From Reticulitermes speratus (taxonomy: Eukaryota > Arthropoda > Insecta > Blattodea > Rhinotermitidae), in assembly GCA_021186555.1 (NCBI GenBank), contig JAJKFL010000004.1, forward strand, positions 18,752,406-18,816,405: a stretch of 64,000 nucleotides of DNA. Direction: 5' to 3'. Position numbers and translations under genes: made by a program. Shown one piece after another: positions 33,818 to 44,190 of this stretch; the first letter of the stretch is position 1, and every line of letters begins with the position of its first letter. The notes under the pieces are model-generated. The model had not been told where the DNA came from. It made no database searches and saw only the letters and a program-made list of their open reading frames with translations.

Positions 33818-33862
33818 CCAACCTCCTGATGATGGAGACAGTACTTGCCTCAGAAACATCAC
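33818..33862 (+). other. Weak hammerhead-like motif
   Basis: A perfect CTGATGA box (33826-33832) is followed by a GGAG...CCTC imperfect stem and GAAAC (33853-33857), then ATC. Stem I pairing is poor, so it is at best a decayed Penelope-type terminus, and chance is possible. Confidence 0.3.
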
Positions 33863-33964
33863 CTGTCTCTGAAATTATGCAGTGTCATGTCCTAGAAGGT
33901 CGGTAATCATCATATTCACAATTGCGAGATACAGTTTGTGCAAGGAATTTGTCTTTCTTTATAG

Positions 33965-34074
33965 ACAAAGAAACGGGATCGTAAATTTGCTGCTGCATTC
34001 CATGTTGCACCAAAAGCCAGAGCCAAGTGGGATATCGCTGTTGGAGAAGCAGAAGTAGCCATGAGAAGGGCAAG
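33965..34074 (+). pseudogene. NSD-like coding exon 3 (post-PWWP helices)
   Basis: Acceptor TTTATAG and donor GTATTT. Encodes TKKRDRKFAAAFHVAPKARA followed by KWDIAVGEAEVAMRRAR. The pattern of K-A-W-aliphatic-A-E-A matches the helical extension after the first PWWP domain of NSD2-like proteins. Phase 0 in, phase 2 out. Undamaged. Confidence 0.8.
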
Positions 34075-34468
34075 GTATTTTCATAAAGATGTAGTGTACA
34101 ATATGCAATCGTTTATCTGGGATGCTTGGGACTTGGGGTTTTTCGGATGAGGGATGTTTCCATAATTTGGAGCACCATGCTTAGAATCTATGAAAATGGT
34201 AATGTGAGTGGTGCCGTGAAAATAAAACATTGGCCCTGGGATTACTTGGCTCTAATTTTAAATTTATTTATGTATTTATTCTGGAACATAGCCAGTTTTC
34301 AGAGCATTTTGGATATGAGGACATTAGACAACAGATCCCATACTGTATTTAAGTTTACAGTGAAACTTTCATACATGGAAATTTGGGTTGTGCGTGTGTA
34401 CGTCACGTGCTGTATTATATTCACCAGACTCAATTTACATTGACTTTTTTATGTGCTTTCGTTTTCAG

Positions 34469-34601
34469 AATTGAACGATTACAAGATTTTACAAGACAGT
34501 TTTCACATATTACTTTGGTTAATAATGCTAAGAACCACACTGCTCTCCCACACAAGAAACAACAGAAATGTGAATCTGTTGATGAGAGCTCTTCAACAAT
34601 G
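34469..34601 (+). pseudogene. NSD-like coding exon 4
   Basis: Acceptor TTTTCAG and donor GTTAGT. Begins IERLQDFTRQFSHITLVNN, then a Lys/Gln/Ser-rich linker. Phase 2 in, phase 0 out. Open throughout. Confidence 0.75.
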
Positions 34602-35693
34602 GTTAGTAATTCAAAATTCTATTTTTATACAACACAGTACTGTTACCACACACCTCACTTAGTGTCAAGAGTTCTTTAAAGGTGAAATAAGTGTGGTGAT
34701 GTTACAGTATCTAGCAACCGTGGCTTGTCAGTTGCCAGTGGCTCTGTTATATTCACTTGCCCTCACACTGACTAACTTTTCTGGTAGTTATTGAAGTGTG
34801 CACTAGTTATCTAGACTTATGCACATTTTGTGTGATGCACAGAATACAACTGTGACAGGATGTGTCATGTAGATTCAGACAACAATTTACAAGTACTTGA
34901 AGAGTTTTTGCACAACAGGTTCCAGTCTGGGTGGTAAGAGAACACATAGAAGACAAGTGCTTACTGCATATTGTGGTGTACAAAGTGTACAACACAGATC
35001 ATGAAGCAGGACAGAATTTTGTTGACCTTGGTGTGCATGTTGGAAATGCAGACCCATACTCATTCTGTTTACAATAAAAATTGGTTCCAACACTGTGGAT
35101 ACATGAACTCAGAATAACAGGTTCTCCATGTTAATCCACAAAGTGCCATTGCATGGTATGGTTGGTGTGTGTTGTGCTATGAGTGCAGCTAGGATTATGG
35201 GGCTTATTCTTTTCTGAGACCATAAATATGCACCAGTATGTTACATTCTGACATTGTTTTTAGAACCATTGTTAGATGGTAGAGGACTTATGCCTTTTCC
35301 AGCAAGACAGTGCAACAGCTCATGGCACAAACAATTCTCTGCATTTCATAATGTATTCATTACATACTGTGTTCTAAATTTTTAATTTCATTAAAGGTCT
35401 CGCCATCATAGCACAACATATACTGAATGCTTGATTTCTCATCTTCTGGGGGAGGATTATTACTGTACATATTAACCTTTAACATGCCCTACAGGTAAAA
35501 ATTGTTCTAGGATTTTTGAGCTTATGTTTTTCTTAGACCATACATTTTTACCATCTGAGAGAAAGCATTCAGATGGCAGTGCTTTCAGTTTCACCACCAG
35601 AACTTCAGTGTGCAATAAACATTGTGTTTATTATGTGTGACAAGTGTCTGTGAGATGCAAGACACTATTTCCAACGCCATGTTTAAATAAGTA

Positions 35694-36235
35694 CAAGGGG
35701 TAGTCAGAAAGTAATGCTGACTATTTGTTGTTCCCTTACATTCTTTTTATGGGAATAGCTGCTACGTCATTGAAGTTTTTGAACATTTTCGATTATATTC
35801 TTTGAGTCACAACTGTTTCACTCAACATATGGCAGGACCAAAGCTGATTCTAGAATGGCAGGGATTGATGTGCTGTTGAAACAACAAGCGGTGATAAGAA
35901 CTTTTGGTTGCTGGAGGTGAGAAGTCAACTTGTATTTATGAACAATTGCTGGAAGTTTGTGGCGAAGCTACTGTGGATGTGAGTGCTGTTTGATGATGGG
36001 TAAGACGTAATAAAGAAGCTGAAATAGGAGGAGTGGCACTTCATGACAAATCACGGAGTGGTCGAACTTGCGCTCCAGTGATGTCTCACATCCACCGAGT
36101 GATGAACTGATGCGTGGCAACTGTTTCATAACAGCAGATGACTTAAGCTCCATCCTGTCCATTGCTAAAGGCAATTATTGATGTGCTTGGCTATTCCAAG
36201 TTCTGTGCTCATTGGATGCCCCTTGTAAAATAATT
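35694..36235 (+). mobile_element. mariner transposon relic
   Basis: Starts at TA followed by CAAGGGGTAGTCAGAAAGTAAT, a mariner-type terminal inverted repeat. The plus strand encodes the transposase N-terminus in broken frames: EGEKSTCIYEQLLEVCGEAT, VDVSAV, LHDKSRSGRT, RVDELM and LGYSKFCAHWMP. Stops and frame breaks make it inactive, and the catalytic half and right terminus are missing. Confidence 0.75.
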
Positions 36236-36819
36236 AAAAACCTAATATCAACTATGGTACATTGAACTGAAACATGTGGACCCTAACTCACAGCCAATTG
36301 GAATAATGGTGGGCACAGCACTCTCTGTCTTCACATAAAATGGTCTGAGTGAAGCATGGTGCAGGTTGCCATACAGTATTATATCCCAGAATATATTAGT
36401 CACTATCCTGTAACATTTCCAACGGAACCTCCCATCATCACAACCCATTTCACTAACGTCTGTCTAACTAGGTATTTAGCTTTGATATTCTGGGTTGTGA
36501 AAAGTATCTAGTTTTGTGGGTAGATACAACCCTTTCAGGAACATGCTGACTTCATCTTCTGGGTCAAAGTCTTCCTCCAAAACAGTGCATCTTTGTACAT
36601 GACTGCACATTGTCACAGCTGGGAAGACCATGTTCTTAACACTCACCACCATGAAAACCTGCACATTTCTCATTCTGGTACCAGGGCCCATAGATTCAAC
36701 ATTTCTAATATCAAACACCTACTGTTGTGTATGTTTTGGGTCTGTTGTAAGAGCTCAGAGGTTTGGAGGTTTATAAGGTCAAAATATTGAGAATATTTGG
36801 CAAAATCAAGAAGTAATGG

Positions 36820-37140
36820 AAGGAATTTTATTATTTATACTGTTCACCTAATATTATGTGAGTGGTTAAATAAAGAAGGATCAGATGAGAGTGGTATGTA
36901 GCATACATGAAACGTGTGAAAAATGAAGAAAATTTTAGTTGGAGAACTGAAATTTCACTTGAAAGGACATGAAATGGGTTTTAACAAAGTACTGTGTTTG
37001 AAGTGATAGACTGGATTGAACTGGCTTATGATAGAGTTCATTGACAGCCATATGTAAATGCAGTAGTAAGACTTGAGTATTTAAAAGCGGCGAGTTTCTT
37101 GATCACCAAAGTTACTCAGACTCTGCATCATAGGATCATC
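36820..37140 (+). mobile_element. Very old non-LTR 3' end
   Basis: Weak match to the 32110 unit: a DWIELAYDRVH-like stretch near 37010 and a TTTCTTGATCACCAAAGTTACTC stretch corresponding to the post-stop region. Low confidence. Confidence 0.35.
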
Positions 37141-37689
37141 TATTTTTGAGAGAGTCTTAACATTTAAAGTGTTAAGAGATCTTAAATATTCATATTAATT
37201 TAGAATGCTTGAAATTGGTTGGCTGGTTTCTAGTGCCTTTCGACTATGCTTTGCCTACCTTGACAGGATCATATATTCCAGTGGGGGCTTCATTATGGCA
37301 TATTGCCATGCCATCTGTATTAAGGGTGAAGGTGGGAAATGACAGTTGGCTGAGGGACCCCACTGCTGAATGAGGGCTTCACACCACAGAGAGGTCAAGT
37401 AGGTGGCTGGTATTCTTGACATTCCCAAAGTACGTATTTACATTGGTTGAGGTGAAGGTTCTAATCTGTGAGTGGAATAGTATGCATGTAAAACTAATTA
37501 GGGATCAAACTCACAACCCTCTAAATTAGAGTCCAGTATCATATCCAGAGACCACTGTGCGTAGGTGCTTGAAATTTAAAGTCACTTAAAGGCACCTGAA
37601 GTTTTGTGTGTTATGTTCGGTTTCAAGTTGTGAAAGTGTGGTTTGAATTGTGGCTTGGAGAATGGCTGTTCTCAGTACCTACAGCCAAC

Positions 37690-38095
37690 TACTGGGTTAG
37701 TTACTTCCTGTCGCTCCTTGCGGAGCATAGGGCCTCCTTTGAGAGGTTTCTTGGTCTGGAAGTGTGCATTCTGTAGTGGGTGACCAGTCCACTGCCTGCA
37801 CAATTTCTACTCATCCTGATACGACTGCCAGAGCCATCTAGCAGTTAATCAGGAGACTTGGGTGAGAAATGGCCACTGAATTTTGCTTACGAAACATCTC
37901 TATTCATGTCCGTAAGGTTCTTTTACATGCCGTAAATCTACGACATGGGACCGATGGCTTTACTTCCCCTCTGAAGGAAGTTGTGCTACGGATTTTTATC
38001 ACCCTTAAAAATCCATCAACCTCGGCCGGGTTTGAACCCGTGAACCTTGGGTCCACTAGTCCACCGAGGGTGACCAACTACTGGTAGTGTCTTAA
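37690..38095 (-). mobile_element. tRNA-derived SINE, family C
   Basis: On the minus strand a tRNA-like head carries a B-box GGTTCACGGGTTCAAACCC near 38040, followed by a body of about 350 bp. Immediately upstream (37205-37555) lies another tRNA-like minus-strand end with AGTTTGATCCC, perhaps a second, older SINE. Confidence 0.5.
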
Positions 38096-39194
38096 AACAG
38101 GTTTGCTTCCTTCCACATCCTTACCTGGTTGACATTTTCTTGCCCATGCATTTCATTGCTGATAAACTTGCCCATATGTGGGTTGAGCATGAAGTAGTAG
38201 CCACATCCTGTCAAATTCGCAGAATGTTTTAAAGGAACCATTTGCCCATCACATACATATGTTGGAGACCACTTGTTGGATGTATGCTGTCATACAGCAC
38301 ATTCAACAAGCAACGAAAGCTGGAATCTCATATCAGTGCCCTATGACGTGTACAAAGTTGGAACAGAGCTCCTGGTTGTCTGTAGGCTGCAGGAAGTGTG
38401 CAGTAAAAGTGCATTATAGTACTGAACTGCCACATGGGGGTGGAAGTCTTTCTTCAGCATTTGGGACCTATTGAAGATTGATGTGTAGGATGACTCGTCA
38501 TCCTGGACAAACATGTTCAGCTTGTTGCTGCTGGAACTGGGCAGGTATTGGATGATATGTCTGTTGGCTGTGCAAGTTGGGATGAGTGGTAGGGTGGTGT
38601 GGGACCCAGCATGGTGCAATTTTTTGTATAGGATTGATGTTTTTAATGATGTGACAACTGCCTTCCGGCACGTCATCTACTGCCTGTGCGCTTCCAGCAG
38701 CGAATTTGTGAGCTGAACCTGCTTGTTTGGGATAATGGGTAATCCTGCATGTTGATTACCCTCAGTAGGCCCTGACCCTCATTAAACACTTCCACCCACT
38801 GTGTGACAGTTTAATATGGTAATGTGTCATTGCTGCATGCTTCCTGCTGACCACACTCAACAGTCCCTCACACTATGACTGCAGGCTACCTGTATTTTGA
38901 ACCAGAAGCATTGTTCCAACATGTAAGCATTTCTTAGGATGCTGTGTTATGAGATGCCTTTACATGTTTTCTACTGCCTTACATGCATAACACTGATTGC
39001 ATACATTTGAAACACAAGCTTCAAGATATACAATGCACAAATAGTCATTTTAAAAAGGACTGTTCTCTCAACAGCAGTCTTGCAACTACTCTTCACACAA
39101 CCCACATAGGCTTATTTAAATAATGTAACATACAGTACATTTTGTTGCTGATATTACAGTATTTATGCATTATTTTGTTACTTGTGTTTTGCAG

Positions 39195-39467
39195 AAATGT
39201 ATGGAGGAGGGTCCTTGTGCTGCAGGTCCTGAAGTGTTCACTGATGTGACTGTTAAGGATCACACCATGTCAGTAACTTGAATGTCAGTAGCCTAGAGGT
39301 GAAAAAGAAGCAGCAGTGTAAGAAGCCAATTTTAGGTGATCAGAATCTCCATGCAGATTTTGAATCATATCTGTACAGGAATCTTGACCGTGTGTCTGTG
39401 GAACATCCAGAGTGGAGGAGTATCTCCTCAAAGAATGGAATGAAATGGATTATCTACTGAAACCAAA
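39195..39467 (+). pseudogene. NSD-like coding exon 5, two frame breaks
   Basis: Acceptor TTTTGCAG, donor GTAAGT. The entry frame reads KCMEEGPCAAGPEVFTDV... and stops at TGA 39279-39281. The next frame, NLNVSSLEVKKKQQ...FESYLYRNLDRVSVEHPEW, is open until a second break near 39413. After it the third frame, EEYLLKEWNEMDYLLKPK, reaches the donor in the phase needed by exon 6. Three consecutive stretches of coherent sequence in three frames mean two single-base-type changes. They can be real decay or assembly indels. Confidence 0.7.
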
Positions 39468-40039
39468 GTAAGTTGCTGATGAAATCTTCATATTGTACAT
39501 CTTCCATGCAATTGATACACTCGAATTACCACTCGAAAGCTGAAGAGATTTCACTCTGTCAGGATTTTCGGATGCAGCAGGTTTTAATAACTGTCTTGTA
39601 TTATAATGATTTTAACATAATTTTAATATACACTATACATTGATTGACCCTTTATTAGCCACACCTGGAATTTTTGAGTTTAAGTATCCCACTACAAAGG
39701 GGTTAGTGGCCATATTTAAAATCTGTGATAGAATTTTGTTGACCTGATAGTAGGTAAAAGTTAAACTAGCATTACTTCAAAAGAGATTTAATGTCTCCTG
39801 TTTATTTTTAATTTTTTATATTTTATTTTTACAAATCAGTAACAATATTTCTCTCTTACACGTGTGGAGTTTTAGAGGAAGTTAATATGTATATACGTAT
39901 ACAATATTTACCTCCCGCACCCCTTTCTGTACTAAAAGAATTAAGTTAAATACTTCATTGTATAAGAAAGCTGCCCTGTTTTGTCATGCATTCGGTTCAT
40001 GAGACATGAACATATGCGTATGATGTGTCATCCACAACA

Positions 40040-41560
40040 TTTCACACTGCCACAATATAACATAGGCTTATTGTCCCATCCAAAGTAGTCCTTTTCAGAG
40101 TTTCTATACCAGGTCCAGCGCATCTTCCACTGCTGGAAGCATCTCTGGAACTGACATTTTTTTTGCTGTCCAGCACTGCCTGTGATTTGGCTTCAATCTC
40201 CGTGATATCCATTGTTTCTGGGTCATAACCATAATCCCAGTTTTCATCTCCTGTTACAGCCTTATAAAGGTAGTTTCTGCCCTTTTTGTCCTGATCTTCC
40301 AGGTCATTGCACACAGAAAGTTGGTTTTGTTTCTGGTTGTTATTCAGCAGATGAGGCACAGATTTTGCACCCATCTGTCTTATGTTCAAATTGTCAGCTG
40401 CAGTGTAGTGTCATGTACTGTACGATAGGCTTAGAATATTACAAACCTCATTACTGGTATGCAATCTGCCCTCTTGGATGGCTTGATGCACTTTTTCTAC
40501 ATACAGTAGAACCCGGATAAGAAGTCCCCGCATAAGAAGTTTTCCCCTGTAAGAAGTCTGATTTTTCAAGCCCAGAAATAAAATCCATAAGGCGTACATT
40601 AATTTTTCCCAGATATGAAGCTTCCTGCTTATTAAGTTTTCCCACCTAAGAAGTCGAATCTCATGATACCAAAAGTATGATTTTTTATGAAATTTTACCC
40701 GTTTAATAAGTTTCGATATATAAGACTATCGATATATGCGATATATGCTATGATGCGATCGATCTCTACCGAGGTGCCCCGAACAGCAACATGGCAACAC
40801 GCTGCTTTAAGTCTTGAACAGTAACACGCTGGTTACGTCAATTGAACCAATTGATGGGTGCTACTGCTAGCTGGCTACTGTGTATTACTATCTTCATACG
40901 TCTGCTACTGAATCCTACACCCCAGAAAATTGTTGCAATTACGGTAAGTTATATGCATTGCATTGTCTCTTTAGATGCTGTTGGTGGTGTTTACGTTGTT
41001 TAAAAACTGCAGTCATTAGCGTGTATGAGGTTTTTTTTTCTACTTTAATTGGTTACTTTTTAATTATATTTATTGTTATTGCATTAATCATGACCCAGAA
41101 AGGAATGAAACGCAAAGCCTTATCACTGAAAGAGAAGTTGAGAGAAGTGGAATCAAATCCTACCTTGACCCGAGTGGAAGTGGCAATGCAGCTGAACATG
41201 CCCGTAACTACAGTCAAAGGAATTATGGGGACAAAGGCTTTTAATAAGCTTTCCCTCTTAATAAGTCTTCCCGCTTAAGAAGTCCCTAATCCTGTGGTCC
41301 CTTGAAAGACTTCTTAACAGGGTTCTACTTTATTCATCATTCCAGCTTGACATTGTGAGACATAAACATTCAAAAGCTGCATCTGAAATTTCGCTGCTTT
41401 TGAAACATGAATACCATTCATGGGTTTGTGCTGTACACATGGTGTCATCACAAACAGTTTTTTAAAGTATTTTGTCTCAAGCTGTTTTCTCAAGGTTAAA
41501 ACAAAATTTGATGCGAAATTTCAGTCCCTTCATGTCTGCCATTTCACGGGGCTACATCAG
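40040..41560 (-). mobile_element. mariner relic, interrupted by a Tigger element
   Basis: On the minus strand, 41560-41335 encodes the transposase N-terminus (IKFCFNLEKTA, then THEWYSCFKSSE, with stops). 40400-40040 encodes the central part (NIRQMGAKSVPHLLNNNQKQ, AVTGDENWDYGYDPET), which includes the first catalytic Asp. The gap between them is exactly the Tigger-like element at 40504-41330, which inserted later. Inactive. Confidence 0.75.
40504..41330 (+). mobile_element. Tigger/pogo-like DNA transposon remnant, nested in mariner
   Basis: Terminal inverted repeats CAGTAGAACCCGGATAAGAA and (reverse complement at the right end) AGTAGAACCCTGTTAAGAAG, flanked by TA on both sides (40502-40503, 41331-41332). 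An internal frame near 41090-41250 encodes MTQKGMKRKALSLKEKLREV followed by NMPVTTVKGIM, the CENP-B-like helix-turn-helix start of a Tigger transposase. The DDE domain is deleted. Sub-terminal AAGAAGT motifs repeat several times. Confidence 0.85.
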
Positions 41561-43342
41561 TTGCAGAATGCACTCGACACAGATGCTAATTGCACAGAGA
41601 TGTATTGCTCTGTGAAAGTGATACTACCCACACTAATTCACAGTAAATCACCTCAGTAGTACCTAGCAGTGCATTATATCCTTTTGGTGCTCAACATGGC
41701 CATTCTTGAAGCTTTTTGACTCACACCTCATAGTTTTGTGAGACTAACCTTCTTACCTCTTCAATATTGCTCCAGTAAATTGTTCACTAGTTACTGTGAT
41801 GCATTCTTATGTGTTATGAGCTGGCTCACTGTAATTTCAAACCTCTAGTACTGTGCTATAGTGTCATTTCTTGTACTAAAGTGCCACATTTGAGATGCAC
41901 ATTGGAACAGTGAGTGTTCATGTAAGATACTCGTGCAGGAAGTTATTAGAAAAGGAGATTTCAGCAGGATGTTACAGTGCCAAATTGAAGAGCTACTCTT
42001 GCAGTTGTAAATAAATTAGGCGATGTTTTTACTGAACCAAAAGGAAATGTATCAAAATGGTGAGTGCTGCCTCTCAAAAACCCATCACATTTTCACAGGA
42101 CACCATGGTTTCACAAATGTCAGCAGACTTCACAAAACGTAGAAGTTGAAACCACGTAAAATGGCAGTAGGTTGCTTGCACTTTTCATCAAAGTTCACTG
42201 TGCAGCATATAGTACAATGTCATTAATGCAATATCAATTAATTCAAAATATTTGTTATTTCAAAGCAAATGTGAGTCCCCAGCTTAAATTATAGCATTTT
42301 TTATACAATTTAAACCAATTAATTCAAAATATGGTTATTTTTAATTTGGAGTAGTTTTGCAGCCCAACAGTGACTAAAATTGGGGTTATACAAAATTATT
42401 GTTGTGTGAACTTGAGCTACTTCAACAAAAGTTTTAGCAGTATGTACTTTGTACACCCTTCAAAATTCTTTCAGCTCATTCCCTGGCTTTCTTCCCATTC
42501 ATGGTGCTGGTCTGGCAGCTCAGTCACTCAACAGTTTCACCACACTATAATATACTTGATCCAAAATGAGTATCTAATTATGTGACTATATAGAAGAATC
42601 ATATATTACAAGGGTACTTCGTAATTTTAAGTATACTCATACCAGGTGAGTGTTTACTGAAAAAAGCTGCACTACTGTATTATAGTGTGGTAGTTACAAT
42701 TGAGCAGTTGAGCACATGAGACCAGCCCTGAAACAGGAAAGGTGTTACTTCTGGTGGCACTGCAGGTAACAGTTCATGTCAGCTATCTATATATGCATTG
42801 CAGTAATTTCCATTCCCTTCCTTTGCTTCGTCTGGTATGCTGCATACTGGCGTTTTATCACTGTGTCAGCTGGTATCCCACTGTACATCAGTGTGTCCTT
42901 GCATATGCATTCCGTGACATTCCTCCCCCCTGCTTCCTTTTCATTCATAGTACCCGTCTCACATGCTTGAGTCACTCAACCGTGTTCAGCGCACCGTAAG
43001 ACATTTGATCTGAAAATATTCGGATTGGTCTGTTGATGCCATTACCAGTATGTAGCCCAACTTTATGCAAGTAACATCATTCACCCCTAGTTTAGCATCC
43101 AAATTGTTTTTAGGTAGTTCTGAAATCACTGTAGTCAGTACAGTGATTCACTGTATGCTTTGGAAGGGGCATATGGTAACACTAGCTTAGGCTAGTTGTG
43201 GGATGCACTGCAAATGGTAAGGAGTGGCAATGCTTTTGGAATGTCCTGCAAACAACATGGGAAGGGTTTGTGGGAGATTTAGTACAATGTTGCTGTCTGA
43301 TGGTGTTTGGTTACCATAATATAATAATCTTCTATTGTGCAG

Positions 43343-43777
43343 GTTTTATGTTCGGTTTGGTAGTAAAAGTATGGTGAAACATACCGAGTTTTCAAGCCGC
43401 AGATCAGAGGGCGACAACAAAAGAAAGTTGGAGAAGGTTGATAGTACTGAAGCCTGTGATTCAAAATCTGCTCCTTTCTATAAACTTAGGAAGACAGGGA
43501 GACTCGTCCGTGGGACCAGACAATAGAAAGTATGTCAACTGTCTTTGAATAAAATTGATGTTCATGATTGTTTGTTCGAAAGGAGAGATGATACACAAGT
43601 TCATGAACTTCCAAAGCCTGTAAATGGCGGTGCTAACTTGACAGGACATGATTTACTGGGCAAGAAAAAAGATAGGCCTATGACAAGGAAGATGAAACTA
43701 GCTAACTTTCAGAGTGACACATCTTTGTTGCAAACAAGAAAGATGCTAAAGAAAAGACTGTCAGGAAGAATGACATA
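43343..43777 (+). pseudogene. NSD-like coding exon 6, 5' part, frame breaks
   Basis: Acceptor TTGTGCAG; joins exon 5 in phase as KFYVRFGSKSM. A Lys/Ser/Glu-rich linker follows. The first frame stops at 43524-43526, while a second frame (GDSSVGPDNRKYVNC) is the natural continuation. A third frame (NKIDVHDCLFERRDD ... MLKKRLSGRMT) then runs into the MITE at 43778. At least two shifts are needed, which indicates decay or indel error. Confidence 0.65.
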
Positions 43778-44036
43778 CAGACGGACCCCGACTTATGTAG
43801 CCCCGACATACGTAGATCCGGACTTACGTAAAAAACTAATTGTGTCACTACCACCACTCCAACACCACCACACACCCACCCCTGCCTCAATTGAATACAA
43901 CAGTGACTCCAGTATCGATTATTAATTATTATTATTGTGTATAAGGTATATAATAAAACATGGCTCCAGGTACGTAAAAATCGACTTACGCATAGGGTTG
44001 CGGAACGATCCACTTACTTAAGTCGGGGACTTTCTG
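43778..44036. mobile_element. Tigger-like MITE inside NSD-like exon 6
   Basis: 259-bp element with inverted termini CAGACGGACCCCGACTTATG and (reverse complement at the right end) CAGAAAGTCCCCGACTTAAG, flanked by TA duplications (43776-43777 and 44037-44038). The interior repeats the motif ACTTACGTA-like. It carries no transposase. It is related in style to, but distinct from, the element at 40504. Confidence 0.85.
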
Positions 44037-44038
44037 TA

Positions 44039-44190
44039 TATGAGGAATGAAACAGATGAAAAGTAGAAAATATTTTAACAAAAAGAGGAAGGGTGTGTTT
44101 TTGAAATACAAGAGACTGAAGAAGGATATAAACAAAATGTTGCATCAGTCCTGAAGCAAGAAGGGGTTGAAGAGTAGAATTTACAAGAGA
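44039..44190 (+). pseudogene. NSD-like coding exon 6, remnant after MITE
   Basis: Lys/Glu-rich frames with stops (for example CVFEIQETEEGYKQNVASVL) continue the linker style of the exon after the MITE. No donor is assigned. Low-confidence end of the NSD-like remnant. Confidence 0.4.

Larger units (their letters stand above)
19159..44190 (+). pseudogene. NSD-family histone methyltransferase N-terminal region, probably decayed partial gene
   Basis: Six exons with GT-AG borders and matching phases encode a protein start that resembles NSD proteins: a hydrophilic N-terminus, then a PWWP domain (VGALAWAHVSGYPFWPCMI) and the post-PWWP helix pattern ARAKWDIAVGEAEVAM. NSD enzymes methylate H3K36 in the nucleus, and PWWP domains read methylated histone tails. 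Damage is visible: a 2.45-kb non-LTR insertion inside the first coding exon, two single-frame breaks in exon 5, several in exon 6, and a MITE inside exon 6. No PHD, AWS or SET exons follow before 64 kb. I infer an intron-bearing partial pseudogene. The alternative is an active gene whose insertion is polymorphic and whose indels are assembly errors. Confidence 0.7.

Noticed and set aside
38341-38676. 111-codon minus-strand frame
   Set aside because: No recognisable family and no splice context; inside an intron of the NSD-like locus.
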